Positions 34,716 to 44,650 of a stretch of DNA of 64,000 bases are shown here, one piece after another. Position numbers and translations under genes: made by a program. The first letter of the stretch is position 1; every line of letters starts with the position of its first letter. Origin of the DNA: Algoriphagus marinus (GTDB lineage Bacteria > Bacteroidota > Bacteroidia > Cytophagales > Cyclobacteriaceae); NCBI RefSeq assembly GCF_001936475.1, contig NZ_MSPQ01000010.1, positions 62,001 through 126,000 of the forward strand, given 5' to 3'. Below the pieces are notes generated by a model, which had not been told where the DNA came from, did not search any database, and worked only from the letters and a program-made list of their open reading frames with translations.

Positions 34716-36341
34716 ATGCAGCTCAAAGCGCAATTTGTAGATATCCCCAATCGGAAAATTTATCCAGTTTTACTCAGTCTGGAAAATTCCAAAATTCAGA
34801 ACATCACCAGCATTGCTCCTGAGCCAGGCCTTCCTTATTTGATGCCGGGGTTTATCGATGCACATGTGCATGTGGAATCTTCCATGTTAGTTCCTTCTGA
34901 GTTTGCTCGACTGGCGGTGGTTCATGGCACGGTAGCGACCATCTCAGACCCGCATGAGATTGCCAATGTCTGCGGGATGGCAGGTGTAGATTACATGATT
35001 GCCAACGGAAAGCAGGTTCCTTTCAAATTTTATTTCGGCGCTCCCTCCTGTGTACCTGCAACTCCCTTTGAAACTGCCGGAGGAGAAATCGACGTGTCAG
35101 CTATTGAGGAATTGATGAGTAGAAAAGAAATTCATTATTTAGCCGAAATGATGAATTGGCCAGGAACGGTCAATCAGGATCCGGTGGTAATGGAGAAAAT
35201 TCGGATCTCCCAGAAATACGGCAAACCAATCGATGGGCATGCACCAGGCTTAAAAGGAGAGCTGGCAGAAAAATATGTGAAAGCAGGCCCAAGCACCGAT
35301 CATGAATGCTTCACTTATGAAGAAGCGCTTGGCAAAATCAAGCTGGGGATGAAAATCGCCATTCGGGAAGGTTCTGCTGCCAAAAACTTTGAAGCGCTGA
35401 TCGATCTGATGGACAACTACTCCGACATGCTCTTCTTTTGCTCGGATGACAAGCATCCCGATAGCTTAGCAGTATGCCACATCAACGAGCTAGCAGCTCG
35501 GGCTATCGCAAAGGGGAAAGATCTCTTCGATGTATTAAAAGTAGCTTGCCTCAATCCGATTTCCCATTATTCCATGGAAGTGGGTCAGCTTCGCAAAGAT
35601 GATCCTGCTGATTTCATTTTGGTCAAAGACCTCGAAAAGTTTGAGGTGCTCGCCACCTATATTAATGGAGAAAAAGTAGCCGAAAATGGCAAAACGCTTA
35701 TCCAGAGGGTCAAGAATAAACTGATCAATAATTTCAACACTTCGTTGAAAAGTCCCTTGGATTTCCAACTATCAGCAAAAGGCACCAAAGTGCGCGTCAT
35801 CGAAGCTTTGGATGGGCAATTGATTACCCCTGAAACTTCTGGAGATATTCTGATTAAAGATGGCTTTGCAGTTTCCAATCCTGCCAGCGATATTCTTAAA
35901 ATCACGGTGGTCAACCGCTACAAAGATGCTCGGCCGGCAGTAGCTTTCATCAAAAACTTCGGACTAAATTCCGGAGCGATCGCCTCCTCAGTAGGACATG
36001 ATTCACATAATATTATTGCAGTTGGTGTGGATGATGAATCGATCTGTAGGGCGGTAAATTTGCTTATCCTAGCAAAAGGAGGAGTTTCTGCAGTATTGGG
36101 AAGCCAAGAAGAAATTCTCCCCTTGCATGTAGGCGGAATTATGTCAGCTGAGGATGGCTATCAAGTGGCTGCTGCGTATACACGGATTGATCAACTTTCA
36201 AAAGACATGGGATCTAAATTGGGCTCCCCCTTTATGACCTTGAGCTTTATGGCCTTGCTGGTAATTCCGGACTTGAAATTGAGTGATAAAGGATTATTTA
36301 GTGGGCAAAAATTTGAGTTTGAAGAGGTGTTTTTAATGTGA
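34716..36341 (+). CDS. ade: Adenine deaminase
   Basis: Converts adenine to hypoxanthine in purine salvage. A 541 aa amidohydrolase-fold enzyme with the metal-binding motif [13 protein letters not shown] near residue 47, [10 protein letters not shown] near 77, IDGHAPGL near 172 and [12 protein letters not shown] near 241. The C-terminal adenine deaminase domain has [17 protein letters not shown] and GGISAV-like [13 protein letters not shown]. It ends [11 protein letters not shown] diverged copy of its last 26 codons lies at 38131-38211 against prfC, so the present 3' end has probably been exchanged along with the arrival of cassette B. Confidence 0.94.
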   Translation: MQLKAQFVDIPNRKIYPVLLSLENSKIQNITSIAPEPGLPYLMPGFIDAHVHVESSMLVPSEFARLAVVHGTVATISDPHEIANVCGMAGVDYMIANGKQVPFKFYFGAPSCVPATPFETAGGEIDVSAIEELMSRKEIHYLAEMMNWPGTVNQDPVVMEKIRISQKYGKPIDGHAPGLKGELAEKYVKAGPSTDHECFTYEEALGKIKLGMKIAIREGSAAKNFEALIDLMDNYSDMLFFCSDDKHPDSLAVCHINELAARAIAKGKDLFDVLKVACLNPISHYSMEVGQLRKDDPADFILVKDLEKFEVLATYINGEKVAENGKTLIQRVKNKLINNFNTSLKSPLDFQLSAKGTKVRVIEALDGQLITPETSGDILIKDGFAVSNPASDILKITVVNRYKDARPAVAFIKNFGLNSGAIASSVGHDSHNIIAVGVDDESICRAVNLLILAKGGVSAVLGSQEEILPLHVGGIMSAEDGYQVAAAYTRIDQLSKDMGSKLGSPFMTLSFMALLVIPDLKLSDKGLFSGQKFEFEEVFLM

Positions 36342-36493
36342 ACTATTTATTTTTCAAAAATTTTTGCTTTTAGTTTGTTTTTTTTTTTTTGCGACTACTA
36401 TATTGGTAGTGATCTTTTTGGCCATTGATCAAATCGGGAAATTCTAGGCATTCCCAAAATCAACTCAATCCTTAAATTTAAATTTTAGAAAAA

Positions 36494-36721
36494 ATGAAAA
36501 AATTAGCAATGCTGGTTAGTATTTTGGGACTTTCTTACTCCTTGGTTTTAGGCTTTGACGCACAGAGAGTTTGTACAACCTCCTCCCAACCTCAAAATAA
36601 CAGAGGCAAATGTCGTGTTTCACCTTACGGCGACGGAGATATCTGCTACTTTGACAGCGGAAGCGGAACTCCATGTAACGGCACTTTGGTCAAAGACAAT
36701 AATCCACCAAGCATCGGATGA
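36494..36721 (+). CDS. Small secreted four-cysteine peptide, cassette B
   Basis: A 75 aa product with a signal peptide (MKKLAMLVSILGLSYSLVLG, cleavage near FDAQ). The mature peptide of about 52 aa is rich in Gly, Ser, Asn and Pro and has four cysteines (RVC, GKC, DICYFDSGSGTPC). No family was recognised and its sequence does not align with the cassette A peptide. It shares with it the size, secretion signal, cysteine number, a hairpin directly after the stop, and a downstream beta-propeller lipoprotein. The 150 bp upstream contain a run of 13 T but no clear consensus promoter. Confidence 0.62.
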   Translation: MKKLAMLVSILGLSYSLVLGFDAQRVCTTSSQPQNNRGKCRVSPYGDGDICYFDSGSGTPCNGTLVKDNNPPSIG

Positions 36722-36732
36722 TCTTCTTTCTC

Positions 36733-36770
36733 ACTTCCATCTCCCAAACATGGAGATGGAAGTTTTATTT
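36733..36770 (+). terminator. Terminator-like hairpin between peptide and propeller, cassette B
   Basis: ACTTCCATCTCC (36733-36744) pairs perfectly with GGAGATGGAAGT (36752-36763), followed by TTTATTT. It begins 11 nt after the peptide stop and ends 11 nt before the lipoprotein start, so readthrough is needed to express the lipoprotein unless a separate promoter exists. Confidence 0.75.
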
Positions 36771-36781
36771 AAAATCCAACT

Positions 36782-37987
36782 ATGAAAAAACATTTATACA
36801 TTTTTTTGATGATCAGCATTTCTTGTTCAGTACCGAAGGATACGGAAGAAAAAAACAGAAGCAGCAACCTTACAATGTCCACCGAAAAAATGGCTATGAA
36901 AGTTGTGGGCCAATTGAAATTACAAGCTAATCCAACCATGCGTTTTGGGACTAACTCAATCTCTACTTTTCTTCATAATGGAGAGGAAATCATTAGCTAC
37001 TTAGATTCAGACAGTCAAAAAATTATCACATTTGATAGCGATTCAGGTGAACTTCTTGATCAAATCACACTAGAAATTGAAGGTCCAAACGGAGTTGGAA
37101 ACATTGGTTACGTATCAGCCCATTATCACCATAGTCCTGATTCTATTTTCTTATTCAATAGACAGACGAGTCCGCTTTATCTGATCAATGGAAAAGGAGA
37201 AATTATCAAAAAGTATACGGTGACTGATTATTCAGGCTCCACAAACTTCCCAGTTCCAAATAGTTCTACTATGAGTCCCATACATATTTGGAACAACTTC
37301 CTGCTTCTCTCCTGTGGAATCCAAAATTATGAAGAAGACTTTACCGGTTACCCAAGTCTCTTAAAGCTGGATTTAAAGAATGGTAAAATTGATTACTTAA
37401 CCACTCTCCCAGAAATTTACTCTAAGGCCTTTTGGGGAGCCTACTTCAAATATGATCCTAGTATTGCTTTGAATTTGGGTAAAAACAAAGTCATCATCAG
37501 TTACCCTGTGGATCATCAAGTTTATGAAATAGACCTAATCAATGGAGTAGAGGAAAAACATATTATTAAGTCTGATTTTATCCAAGAGATAATTCCATAT
37601 CAAGATGATCCTGCATTTTTTACCTCAAGGAACCCAAATGAACGAGACGAGAAAGAAAATGTTCATGCTTTCTCTACATCAGAATACCGGGGGCTAATAT
37701 ATGATCATTGGAGAAATATATTTTATAGAATAGCCATCCTAAGACCGTCACGAGACAAAGTTCTCGCAGGGGACAAAAAGTTTTCATTTTCAATTATAAC
37801 GTTCAATGAAAATTTTGAAAAGGTTGGAGAAAGTCCATTCACAACAAATACCCATGATCCTTCTTCCATTTTTCTAACAAGGAAGGGATTGGCCATCTTC
37901 AGGAAAGACCTTTATCTTCAAAATGAAGACCTTTTTGTTTTTGATCTTTTTAACCCAATAAGCATCGGAGAAGATTCTGAGAAATAG
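36782..37987 (+). CDS. DUF4221-like beta-propeller lipoprotein, cassette B
   Basis: A 401 aa lipoprotein; MKKHLYIFLMISISC gives a lipobox cysteine near residue 15. The body has propeller-type blades (KIITFDSDSGELLDQITL, SIFLFNRQTSPLYLINGKG) and a C-terminal part with LIYDHWRNIFYRIAILRP and FSFSIITFNENFEKVG, ending LFVFDLFNPI. The same C-terminal pattern is found in the partial gene at the right edge of the window, so both belong to one family, probably DUF4221. It follows the peptide gene after a hairpin. Function unknown. Confidence 0.68.
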   Translation: MKKHLYIFLMISISCSVPKDTEEKNRSSNLTMSTEKMAMKVVGQLKLQANPTMRFGTNSISTFLHNGEEIISYLDSDSQKIITFDSDSGELLDQITLEIEGPNGVGNIGYVSAHYHHSPDSIFLFNRQTSPLYLINGKGEIIKKYTVTDYSGSTNFPVPNSSTMSPIHIWNNFLLLSCGIQNYEEDFTGYPSLLKLDLKNGKIDYLTTLPEIYSKAFWGAYFKYDPSIALNLGKNKVIISYPVDHQVYEIDLINGVEEKHIIKSDFIQEIIPYQDDPAFFTSRNPNERDEKENVHAFSTSEYRGLIYDHWRNIFYRIAILRPSRDKVLAGDKKFSFSIITFNENFEKVGESPFTTNTHDPSSIFLTRKGLAIFRKDLYLQNEDLFVFDLFNPISIGEDSEK

Positions 37988-37999
37988 TAGGTGTATTTC

Positions 38000-38131
38000 T
38001 TAAATAGGTGGATGATACCAAGTAATTATGTCCGAACTTGAATCAACATCACCGTCTCCTCGTCCCCCTATTCCAAAACCACCTATTCTCCTTTGAGCTA
38101 CTTTACTTCCAAGCGAAGCTTTGGTAGATGC
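38000..38131 (-). other. Possible gene remnant at the far end of cassette B
   Basis: An open minus-strand frame of about 43 codons with no start codon reads STKASLGSKVAQRR and GGFGIGGRGDGDVDSSSD and ends at a TAA (38002-38000). It could be the C-terminus of a foreign neighbouring gene carried in with the cassette, as the DUF502 fragment is at cassette A. The composition is plausible for protein, but no family is recognised, and it may be chance. Confidence 0.3.
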
Positions 38132-38211
38132 TGGTTATTCCTGACCTGAAACTGAGTGATAAGGGATTGTTTAGTGGAGAGAAATTCGTGTTTACCAATC
38201 TGTTTTATTAA
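38131..38211 (+). pseudogene. Remnant: 3' end of ade
   Basis: Translation gives [16 protein letters not shown], then [10 protein letters not shown] and a stop. The intact ade ends [16 protein letters not shown], then [11 protein letters not shown]. The first 16 residues are identical and about 20 of 26 agree overall. The stop codon overlaps the stop of the convergent prfC, the tight arrangement expected for the original ade-prfC junction. Homology fades upstream of about 38120. Confidence 0.88.
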
Positions 38212-39788
38212 AGATCGGATGTGAAGTGAAATTCTATATCCGGATAATTGTCCTGCACCATTTGTAACCAGGCTTTGGACTCGGCCATAAAGACCAGCTT
38301 TCCATCTTTGTCATGTGCGATGTGACGATTCTTGGAGCGGACAAATTCGTCGAGCTGCTTTTTATCTTTGCAGGTAATCCAGCAGGCTTTATAGAGATTC
38401 ATCGGCTGAAACTCCACCGTCGCATTGTATTCGTTTTTCAATCGGAATTGGATTACTTCAAACTGAAGTTGACCGACTGTACCGACTACTTTTCGAGACC
38501 CCATATCGAATGTAAATAGCTGCGCAACTCCCTCTTCCATCAGTTGCTTGAGGCCTTTTTCCAGCTGCTTGGTTTTCATTGCATCCTTATTCACCACTTC
38601 ACGGAAAATCTCAGGGGAGAAACTTGGAATACCTGTAAAAACCATGTCTTCACCCTCAGTCAGCGTATCACCGATTTTTAGATTTCCAGTATCATAAAGA
38701 CCAACAATATCTCCAGGAAATGCCTCGTCGATGATTTCCTTGTCCTGTGCCATAAACTGCGTTACGTTAGAAAAACGAAGCGGCTTCGGTCCATGGACGT
38801 GATTGTAGGGTTTATTTCGCTCAAACTTACCGGAACAGATTCTCAAGAAAGCAATTCGGTTTCGGTGGTTCGGATCCATATTAGCGTGAATCTTGAATAT
38901 AAATCCAGAGAATTTAGACTCATCTGGTTTCACTTCACGCGTATCTGTCTTTCTGCTTTTTGGCTTTGGAGCAATCTTAATAAAAGTATCCAACATCTCA
39001 TTGATGCCGAAGTTATTCACCGCCGAACCAAAGAAAACAGGGGCAACTTTCCCCGATAGGTAAGCTTCCGTATCAAACTCAGGGTACACTCCCTCAATTA
39101 ACTCCACATCTTCACGAAGTTGACTCGCGAAGTTTGGCCCGATCAATTTATCAAGTTCGGGATCGGCTACATCTTCAAATTCCTGACGCACATCACTCAG
39201 CTTTCGCTGAGAAGGCGTAAATAGGTTCAACTTATGATCAAAAAGGTTGTAAACCCCTTTGAAAGTCTTGCCCATACCGATAGGCCAAGAAAGCGGATGG
39301 CATTGGATATTGAGCTTTTGCTCAACTTCTTCCAATAATTCATAGGGATCACGGCCTTCACGGTCAAGCTTATTGATAAAGCAGATCACAGGCGTATTTC
39401 GCATCCGGCAAACTTCCATCAACTTCTCTGTCTGAATCTCGACGCCTTTCACACAATCAATCACCATGATCACCGAATCCACCGCTGTCAAGGTTCGATA
39501 AGTATCCTCCGCAAAATCCTGGTGACCAGGCGTATCGAGCAAATTGATTTTGATCCCTTTGTATTCAAATCCCATCACGGAGGTAGCTACCGAAATTCCT
39601 CTTTGTTTTTCGATGGCCATCCAGTCAGACTTGGTCGCAGTGTCGATTTTGTTGGATTTTACGGCACCTGCCGTTTGAATCGCTCCTCCAAAAAGGAGTA
39701 ATTTCTCCGTCAAAGTCGTCTTTCCAGCATCTGGGTGAGCAATGATGGCAAATGTTCTACGTTTTTGGATTTCTTGATTCAAACTCAT
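38208..39788 (-). CDS. prfC: Peptide chain release factor 3
   Basis: GTPase that recycles RF1 and RF2 after translation termination. G1 is AHPDAGKTT (residues 17-25), G3 is [12 protein letters not shown] near 84, and G4 is [11 protein letters not shown] near 137. The RF3 C-terminal part includes [15 protein letters not shown] near 430. The length of 526 aa is typical. Its 3' end overlaps the ade remnant. Upstream, 39789-40027 is an AT-rich spacer with short AATTGAAAATT-type repeats and no gene. Confidence 0.95.
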   Translation of the reverse strand: MSLNQEIQKRRTFAIIAHPDAGKTTLTEKLLLFGGAIQTAGAVKSNKIDTATKSDWMAIEKQRGISVATSVMGFEYKGIKINLLDTPGHQDFAEDTYRTLTAVDSVIMVIDCVKGVEIQTEKLMEVCRMRNTPVICFINKLDREGRDPYELLEEVEQKLNIQCHPLSWPIGMGKTFKGVYNLFDHKLNLFTPSQRKLSDVRQEFEDVADPELDKLIGPNFASQLREDVELIEGVYPEFDTEAYLSGKVAPVFFGSAVNNFGINEMLDTFIKIAPKPKSRKTDTREVKPDESKFSGFIFKIHANMDPNHRNRIAFLRICSGKFERNKPYNHVHGPKPLRFSNVTQFMAQDKEIIDEAFPGDIVGLYDTGNLKIGDTLTEGEDMVFTGIPSFSPEIFREVVNKDAMKTKQLEKGLKQLMEEGVAQLFTFDMGSRKVVGTVGQLQFEVIQFRLKNEYNATVEFQPMNLYKACWITCKDKKQLDEFVRSKNRHIAHDKDGKLVFMAESKAWLQMVQDNYPDIEFHFTSDL

Positions 39789-40027
39789 GGGTCATGTTTT
39801 TCAGGGGGCAAAGGTAGGGAAAAACCACCAAAAATGAGGACTTGCTTGGAAGTGGAGTTTTATAAGAAATCAGCCCTATTGACGGATTTTAGAATTTAAA
39901 ATTGAAAATTGAAAATGATGGTTTTTATATAAAATGGGCAAACCTTCATCATTTAGTATTTCATATTCATTATTAAAATTTAGCTCTTTTCCAAAATTTT
40001 AACCGTTTAAGCCAAACTAGTAAATCT

Positions 40028-41263
40028 TCAATATTCGAGGATTCCTTCCGTAACAAACTGGGAAGCTCCCTCCTGACTCCCATGCAGGACGATTCGAAAA
40101 GTAGTTCCTTTTCCGATTTCAGAGTTTTTCACAAAAATCTTTCCGCCATGATAGCCCTCAATGATTCGCTTTGCCAAGGTCAATCCTAATCCCCAACCTC
40201 GCTGACGGGTAGAAAAACCAGGGTTGAAAACCTTTTTGAACATGTTCTTTTCCATACCCTTTCCTGTGTCCGAAATATCCACAATCACATACTTATCGCT
40301 ATCCTGAATGACGTCAATGGTGATGGTGCCTTTTCCTTTCATGGCATCTACGCCGTTTTTACAGATATTCTCAATAACCCATTCAAAAAGTGGTTTATTC
40401 ATCATCGCATCAAGGTCTTTGGAATCAGCATTGATAATTAAGTCTACTTTGGTAGAAATCCGGGGACGCAAATAAGTAATCGTCTCCTCAATGCTTTCGT
40501 AGAGATTTTCAGGCTGAATTACTGGCTTACTCCCAATGCTGCTAAACCTCTCGGTTACCATTCTCAGTTTGACCACATCTTTATCCATCTCTTGGATGAT
40601 TTCTCGATTTTCCTCCCACACAGGTGAGTTTCGTAGGTAATCAATCCAAGCCATCAGAGAGGCAATTGGAGTTCCGAGTTGGTGCGCTGTTTCTTTAGTC
40701 AATCCTGCCCAAACCCGATTTTGCTCCGCTATTTTACTTTGGTTAAAAAGTGTGTAGGCCAAAACTCCAAATAGCAAAATCACTGCGAGCTGCACATATG
40801 GATAATATTTCAGGTTGAGCAAAAGCTCAGAGTTGCGGTAATAAACCTGAATATCTGCTTCAGAAAGATAGATCGGCTCATATTCCTCCTGCATTTCAAT
40901 CAGCTCTTTTTCAAGGGTTTTGGCAGAATCTTCTTTGGTAGCATTTTTCTTAAAAATGATATTACGAAACTCAAATGGATCTCCCTCGGAGTCTACCATT
41001 ATGATCGGGATCGAATAATTTTGATTAATGATCTCCTGTGAAATAAATGTGAGGTTTTCGGAGGTAGTAGAAGCATATTCCAATGCTTTTGACAACAGCT
41101 CGATTTGTCTTCTTTCCCGCTCTTTAAGTTCTTCAACAAGTCGGTTGGTGTACCAAATCGAACCAGTACCAATGACTAAAGACACCAATATCACAAGCCA
41201 TTTTACCTGCTTTTTATTGCTGTAAAGATCTCCGGATGTCAAGTCTTGGAATCGGTTTTTCAT
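40028..41263 (-). CDS. Membrane sensor histidine kinase
   Basis: A 411 aa kinase with two membrane segments (about residues 22-42 and 160-180) that enclose a periplasmic sensor region of about 115 residues. The phosphoacceptor histidine is in KETAHQLGTPIAS near residue 194. The ATPase domain has the N box (VIENICKNGVDAM near 297), G1 (DISDTGKGM near 332) and G2 (RGWGLGLTLAKR near 358). No response regulator lies next to it, so its partner is unknown. Confidence 0.9.
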   Translation of the reverse strand: MKNRFQDLTSGDLYSNKKQVKWLVILVSLVIGTGSIWYTNRLVEELKERERRQIELLSKALEYASTTSENLTFISQEIINQNYSIPIIMVDSEGDPFEFRNIIFKKNATKEDSAKTLEKELIEMQEEYEPIYLSEADIQVYYRNSELLLNLKYYPYVQLAVILLFGVLAYTLFNQSKIAEQNRVWAGLTKETAHQLGTPIASLMAWIDYLRNSPVWEENREIIQEMDKDVVKLRMVTERFSSIGSKPVIQPENLYESIEETITYLRPRISTKVDLIINADSKDLDAMMNKPLFEWVIENICKNGVDAMKGKGTITIDVIQDSDKYVIVDISDTGKGMEKNMFKKVFNPGFSTRQRGWGLGLTLAKRIIEGYHGGKIFVKNSEIGKGTTFRIVLHGSQEGASQFVTEGILEY

Positions 41264-41433
41264 TCAAAATATTCAGATGCTCGGATAATTAACTCGGCAA
41301 TCTTTAGGATAGTATGATTCAAGCCTGGAAAATGGTGATTTCCATATGAAACTTTATGTGTAAAAATAAACCATAAATACTTGGATGAAAATTTCTTGAG
41401 TTATTTAAAAATTGAAGTGATTTCCTGGTTGAA

Positions 41434-41463
41434 AAGAAAAACCCGGAAAATGGAGTTCCGGGT
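41434..41463 (-). terminator. Intrinsic terminator of the ABC-2 exporter operon
   Basis: ACCCGGAA (41441-41448) pairs with TTCCGGGT (41456-41463); TTTTTC follows on the minus strand. It begins 8 nt after the permease stop. Confidence 0.75.
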
Positions 41464-41470
41464 CTTTATA

Positions 41471-42781
41471 TTAATTGTTTGTTTTTATCCACTTCCAAAG
41501 TGTTTTATAGGTTGGTTTGGTACCATGCATCAGAATACCTATACGATAGATCTTGCCAGCTAGCCAAGTGGTAAACAAAAACCCGCTAATCAAAAGCCCC
41601 ATCGAAAGTATTAACTCCCATAACGGCACTCCATAGCTCACTCTTCCCATCATTGCTATTGGAGAAGTCAAGGGGATGATAGAGAGCCAAAAGGAAGTAG
41701 TGGAATTAGGGTCATTTAACACAAACACGAAAAGCCCCATATACGCCACAATCAAAGGAATTGTAACCGGAAGCATAAACTGCTGGGCATCGGAAGGGGC
41801 ATCCACTGCAGATCCAATTCCTGCGAATAATGCTCCGTACAAGAGATATCCTCCTAGAAAATAGAAAATAAAAGAAAGGACAATCTGAGTCACATTGATT
41901 CCCGATAGAACCTGAAGAATCTCACCTACGTCAGAGTTGTTTGCCATTCCTTGTGAGAATTCAGGGTTTGCCATTTCCATAGCTTGCTGCTGAGGCATCT
42001 GCATTCCAAGAAAACCTGTGACAATGGTGGTCAGCGTTCCAATCAAAACTATCCAAATCAGCAATTGTGTAAGTCCTACCCCAGCAATTCCGAGAATTTT
42101 CCCCATCATAAGCTGAAATGGCTTCAAAGAAGAAACCAAGATTTCCACGATTCTACTAGATTTCTCTTCGATTACGCCTTGCATAATCTGATTGCCATAG
42201 ATAAAAATAAACATGTAAATCAAAATCCCCGCAAGAAAACCGATCGCATAATTTACTGTGGCATCACTGACGGTTTCAGTTCCCTGATCATCCAAAGTGA
42301 TGGATTTGATAGCGACTTTAGTCCTGACCTCATTGATTATTTTTGGATCAATCCCACTTTCGAAAAGCCGCTGTTCCTCGATTTTCTTTTTTAGATTATT
42401 TTCCAGATAGCTAATCAAATTCATGCTTGGGTTTTCCTCCCCATAATAAGTGATACCTTTGGGGTCTTTCAGCTCAAAGTTAGGAATATGCAAAAATCCA
42501 TACCGCTCTCCATTTTGAACCAGTTCTTTAGCTTTTTCCTCACTCAAATTTGAAAATGAGAAAGCATATTGTTCAGAACTTTCAAGGAAGAATAAATTAT
42601 TATCATCTACGACTTCAATGATTCGCAGCGATTGATTGTCTTTCTCTTCTAATGCAATCCAGACAAAAATCCCCATTATGGCAGGGAAGATCAAAGGCGT
42701 CAAAAGTGTGACCAATAAAAAAGACTTTTTCTTAACTCGTGCGAGGTATTCCCGCTGAATCACCAGCCAGATTTTATCCAT
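41471..42781 (-). CDS. ABC-2 type transporter permease (NatB-like)
   Basis: A 436 aa permease. One N-terminal membrane helix (LLVTLLTPLIFPAIMGIFVW near 22-42) is followed by an extracytoplasmic domain of about 140 residues, then five or six helices from about 180. The signature GNQIMQGVIEEKSSRIVEIL near 198 is typical of the NatB/YhaP exporters. The start overlaps the end of the ATPase gene by 8 bp, confirming a pair. The substrate is not evident; family members export sodium, drugs or lipids. Confidence 0.88.
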   Translation of the reverse strand: MDKIWLVIQREYLARVKKKSFLLVTLLTPLIFPAIMGIFVWIALEEKDNQSLRIIEVVDDNNLFFLESSEQYAFSFSNLSEEKAKELVQNGERYGFLHIPNFELKDPKGITYYGEENPSMNLISYLENNLKKKIEEQRLFESGIDPKIINEVRTKVAIKSITLDDQGTETVSDATVNYAIGFLAGILIYMFIFIYGNQIMQGVIEEKSSRIVEILVSSLKPFQLMMGKILGIAGVGLTQLLIWIVLIGTLTTIVTGFLGMQMPQQQAMEMANPEFSQGMANNSDVGEILQVLSGINVTQIVLSFIFYFLGGYLLYGALFAGIGSAVDAPSDAQQFMLPVTIPLIVAYMGLFVFVLNDPNSTTSFWLSIIPLTSPIAMMGRVSYGVPLWELILSMGLLISGFLFTTWLAGKIYRIGILMHGTKPTYKTLWKWIKTNN

Positions 42782-43667
42782 TTTCTGTTGATTTTACCTG
42801 GTGAATAAAAATTTCTTCCATGCTTGGAATGACCTCTCTAAACTGAGCCACTTCTCCATATTCCATCAATTCATGTAAGAGTTGATTAGGAGTCTTGCCA
42901 CTCAGCGGAAGTGTAAAGTGATAGGATGTTTCATCTTGCTTTGCTGCCCATTCTGGCGGAATAGGTTGCTTAATTTGATCAATGGTAATCGTAAATACCT
43001 CAGGCCTGTAGCTGGATTTCACTTGTTTAATCGTTCCATCCAGGATTTTTTGCGACCTATTGATCATAGCAACCTGATCACACAGTAATTCTACAGATTC
43101 CATTCTGTGGGTAGATAGGATCACCGTTGTTCCTTTTTCTTTCAATTCTAAAATTTCATTTTTTATAATCTCGGCATTGACAGGATCAAACCCTGAAAAA
43201 GGTTCGTCTAAAATCAGCAATGGTGGATTATGAATAATCGTTGATATAAATTGGACTTTCTGGGCCATTCCTTTGGAGAGATCCTCGATTTTTTTGTCTT
43301 TCCAGGTAGACATCTCCAATTTATCAAGCCAAAATTTAATTTTCAATTTTGCATCAGCTGGACTTAGTCCTTTTAATCGGGCGAAATACAACATCTGATC
43401 CCATACCTTCATTTTTTTGTACAGGCCCCGTTCCTCGGGCAAATACCCAATTTGAGAGATATGCTTGGGAGCAAGCAGTTCACCATTAAGATATACCTGT
43501 CCACTATCCCCTTCAATAATCTGATTGATGATTCGGATCAAAGTCGTCTTCCCTGCGCCATTTGGCCCCAAAAGACCAAAGACCACCCCCTTACTTACTT
43601 CAAGATCTAGATTTGTGAGCGCTTTACTGGCTCCGTAGGATTTGTTTAATTTTTCGATTTTTAGCAT
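42774..43667 (-). CDS. ABC transporter ATP-binding protein (NatA-like)
   Basis: A 297 aa ATPase. Walker A is GPNGAGKTT (residues 34-42), the signature motif is DLSKGMAQKVQ near 131, Walker B is LLILDEPFSGFDP near 150, and the switch histidine is in ILSTHRMESVE near 182. Its C-terminal extension of about 80 residues (ending EEIFIHQVKSTENG) is typical of exporters paired with ABC-2 permeases. It overlaps the permease gene by 8 bp. Confidence 0.93.
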   Translation of the reverse strand: MLKIEKLNKSYGASKALTNLDLEVSKGVVFGLLGPNGAGKTTLIRIINQIIEGDSGQVYLNGELLAPKHISQIGYLPEERGLYKKMKVWDQMLYFARLKGLSPADAKLKIKFWLDKLEMSTWKDKKIEDLSKGMAQKVQFISTIIHNPPLLILDEPFSGFDPVNAEIIKNEILELKEKGTTVILSTHRMESVELLCDQVAMINRSQKILDGTIKQVKSSYRPEVFTITIDQIKQPIPPEWAAKQDETSYHFTLPLSGKTPNQLLHELMEYGEVAQFREVIPSMEEIFIHQVKSTENG

Positions 43668-43685
43668 TCGCTCAAAAAGTAAGGA

Positions 43686-44573
43686 TTATTCAACAGTAAT
43701 CGATCCTACTCCAACATCAATTATCAAATCTAATAACCGAGGATCGGACTCTTTATAACCTTTGGTGACGTAAATATTATTTTCCAATTCCTTTAGATAT
43801 TTTGGCAAATTAGTTCGGCACATTGGAGTAGTCTTCATTTTGATTCGAACTGGAAAAGAATCAGGAGGTAGATGAATATAAAGTTTACCCGCACCAACGG
43901 AAGCGATGACTTGACTTTGATTAGACATTCCATCCGAAAAATCAAGATTTATTGCTCCATAATTTACCTCGAAAATCATTTTGTTGGCATTCGTATAATT
44001 CGCTTTATCGACTTGAACTGTCCCCATGTTAAGCGTAACCAAAAGTGTATCCATCAGGACTTGATTCGGTGCTTTTGAGCTGTAGTGGACTAGTACATCG
44101 GCACTTGCGCTTCTTATCTTCAGCTGACTTACTGTCAGATTAGCAAGGTCAAAATCTGATTTCCCCATCCCCAGATTAAAATCCAGATGATATAAAAAAT
44201 TAGTGGTCAGTCCAAGGTCCCAAGTATGATCAAAGTCTTCAGATGCACCCGCAAACAACTTTGAGGTGATACTTTTCCCTAAGTTTTCTGACTCTACATT
44301 TTTATGAACCAATGAAGCGCTTAGGATATTATTGGAAATTTGACTGGAAAAAACAGGAAGAATATTGGCCTTTTCCAGATGCCCATGAACATATAAGGGG
44401 TCTGATGATTTAACCCGTTTTAATTGAGTAGTGCTTTTATAGGAAGTGAATTCAAAGGCAACCAGATCAAACCCTTTGGACTCGGTGACTCTGAACTCCT
44501 TGACTAGTTGAGCCTTACTCGCATTTACCCCTCCGACAAGCAATAGGAAAAGCAGACACAAATTTTTAAGCAT
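43686..44573 (-). CDS. Exported hypothetical protein with beta-helix-like (adhesin type) region
   Basis: A 295 aa protein with signal peptide MLKNLCLLFLLLVGGVNASKAQ. From about residue 130 it has short, regular beta repeats (LNLGMGKSDFDLANL, VTLNMGTVQVDKANY, FEVNYGAINLDFSDG, ASVGAGKLYIHLP, LIIDVGVGSITVE). These resemble the DUF4097-type adhesin fold. Function unknown. It lies upstream of the ABC exporter pair, 18 bp from the ATPase gene, so it could be co-transcribed with it. Confidence 0.65.
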   Translation of the reverse strand: MLKNLCLLFLLLVGGVNASKAQLVKEFRVTESKGFDLVAFEFTSYKSTTQLKRVKSSDPLYVHGHLEKANILPVFSSQISNNILSASLVHKNVESENLGKSITSKLFAGASEDFDHTWDLGLTTNFLYHLDFNLGMGKSDFDLANLTVSQLKIRSASADVLVHYSSKAPNQVLMDTLLVTLNMGTVQVDKANYTNANKMIFEVNYGAINLDFSDGMSNQSQVIASVGAGKLYIHLPPDSFPVRIKMKTTPMCRTNLPKYLKELENNIYVTKGYKESDPRLLDLIIDVGVGSITVE

Positions 44574-44615
44574 AGGGATAAGTTACGGTTTACCTATCAA
44601 AAGGTTTTTTAAAAA

Positions 44616-44644
44616 TATAAAAAAAGCCAGAATTGCTTCTGGCT
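44616..44644 (-). terminator. Intrinsic terminator after dnaJ
   Basis: AGCCAGAA (44625-44632) pairs with TTCTGGCT (44637-44644); on the minus strand a TTTTTT tract follows. It begins 6 nt after the dnaJ stop. Confidence 0.85.
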
Positions 44645-44650
44645 AAAATT

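Noticed and set aside
39890..39990. AT-rich repeats between prfC and the histidine kinase as an RNA gene or mobile repeat.
   Set aside because: Only short AATTGAAAATT-like words with no stable fold or defined ends.
41984..42394. 136-codon plus-strand frame inside the ABC-2 permease.
   Set aside because: Antisense shadow of a membrane-protein gene; no signal or domain.
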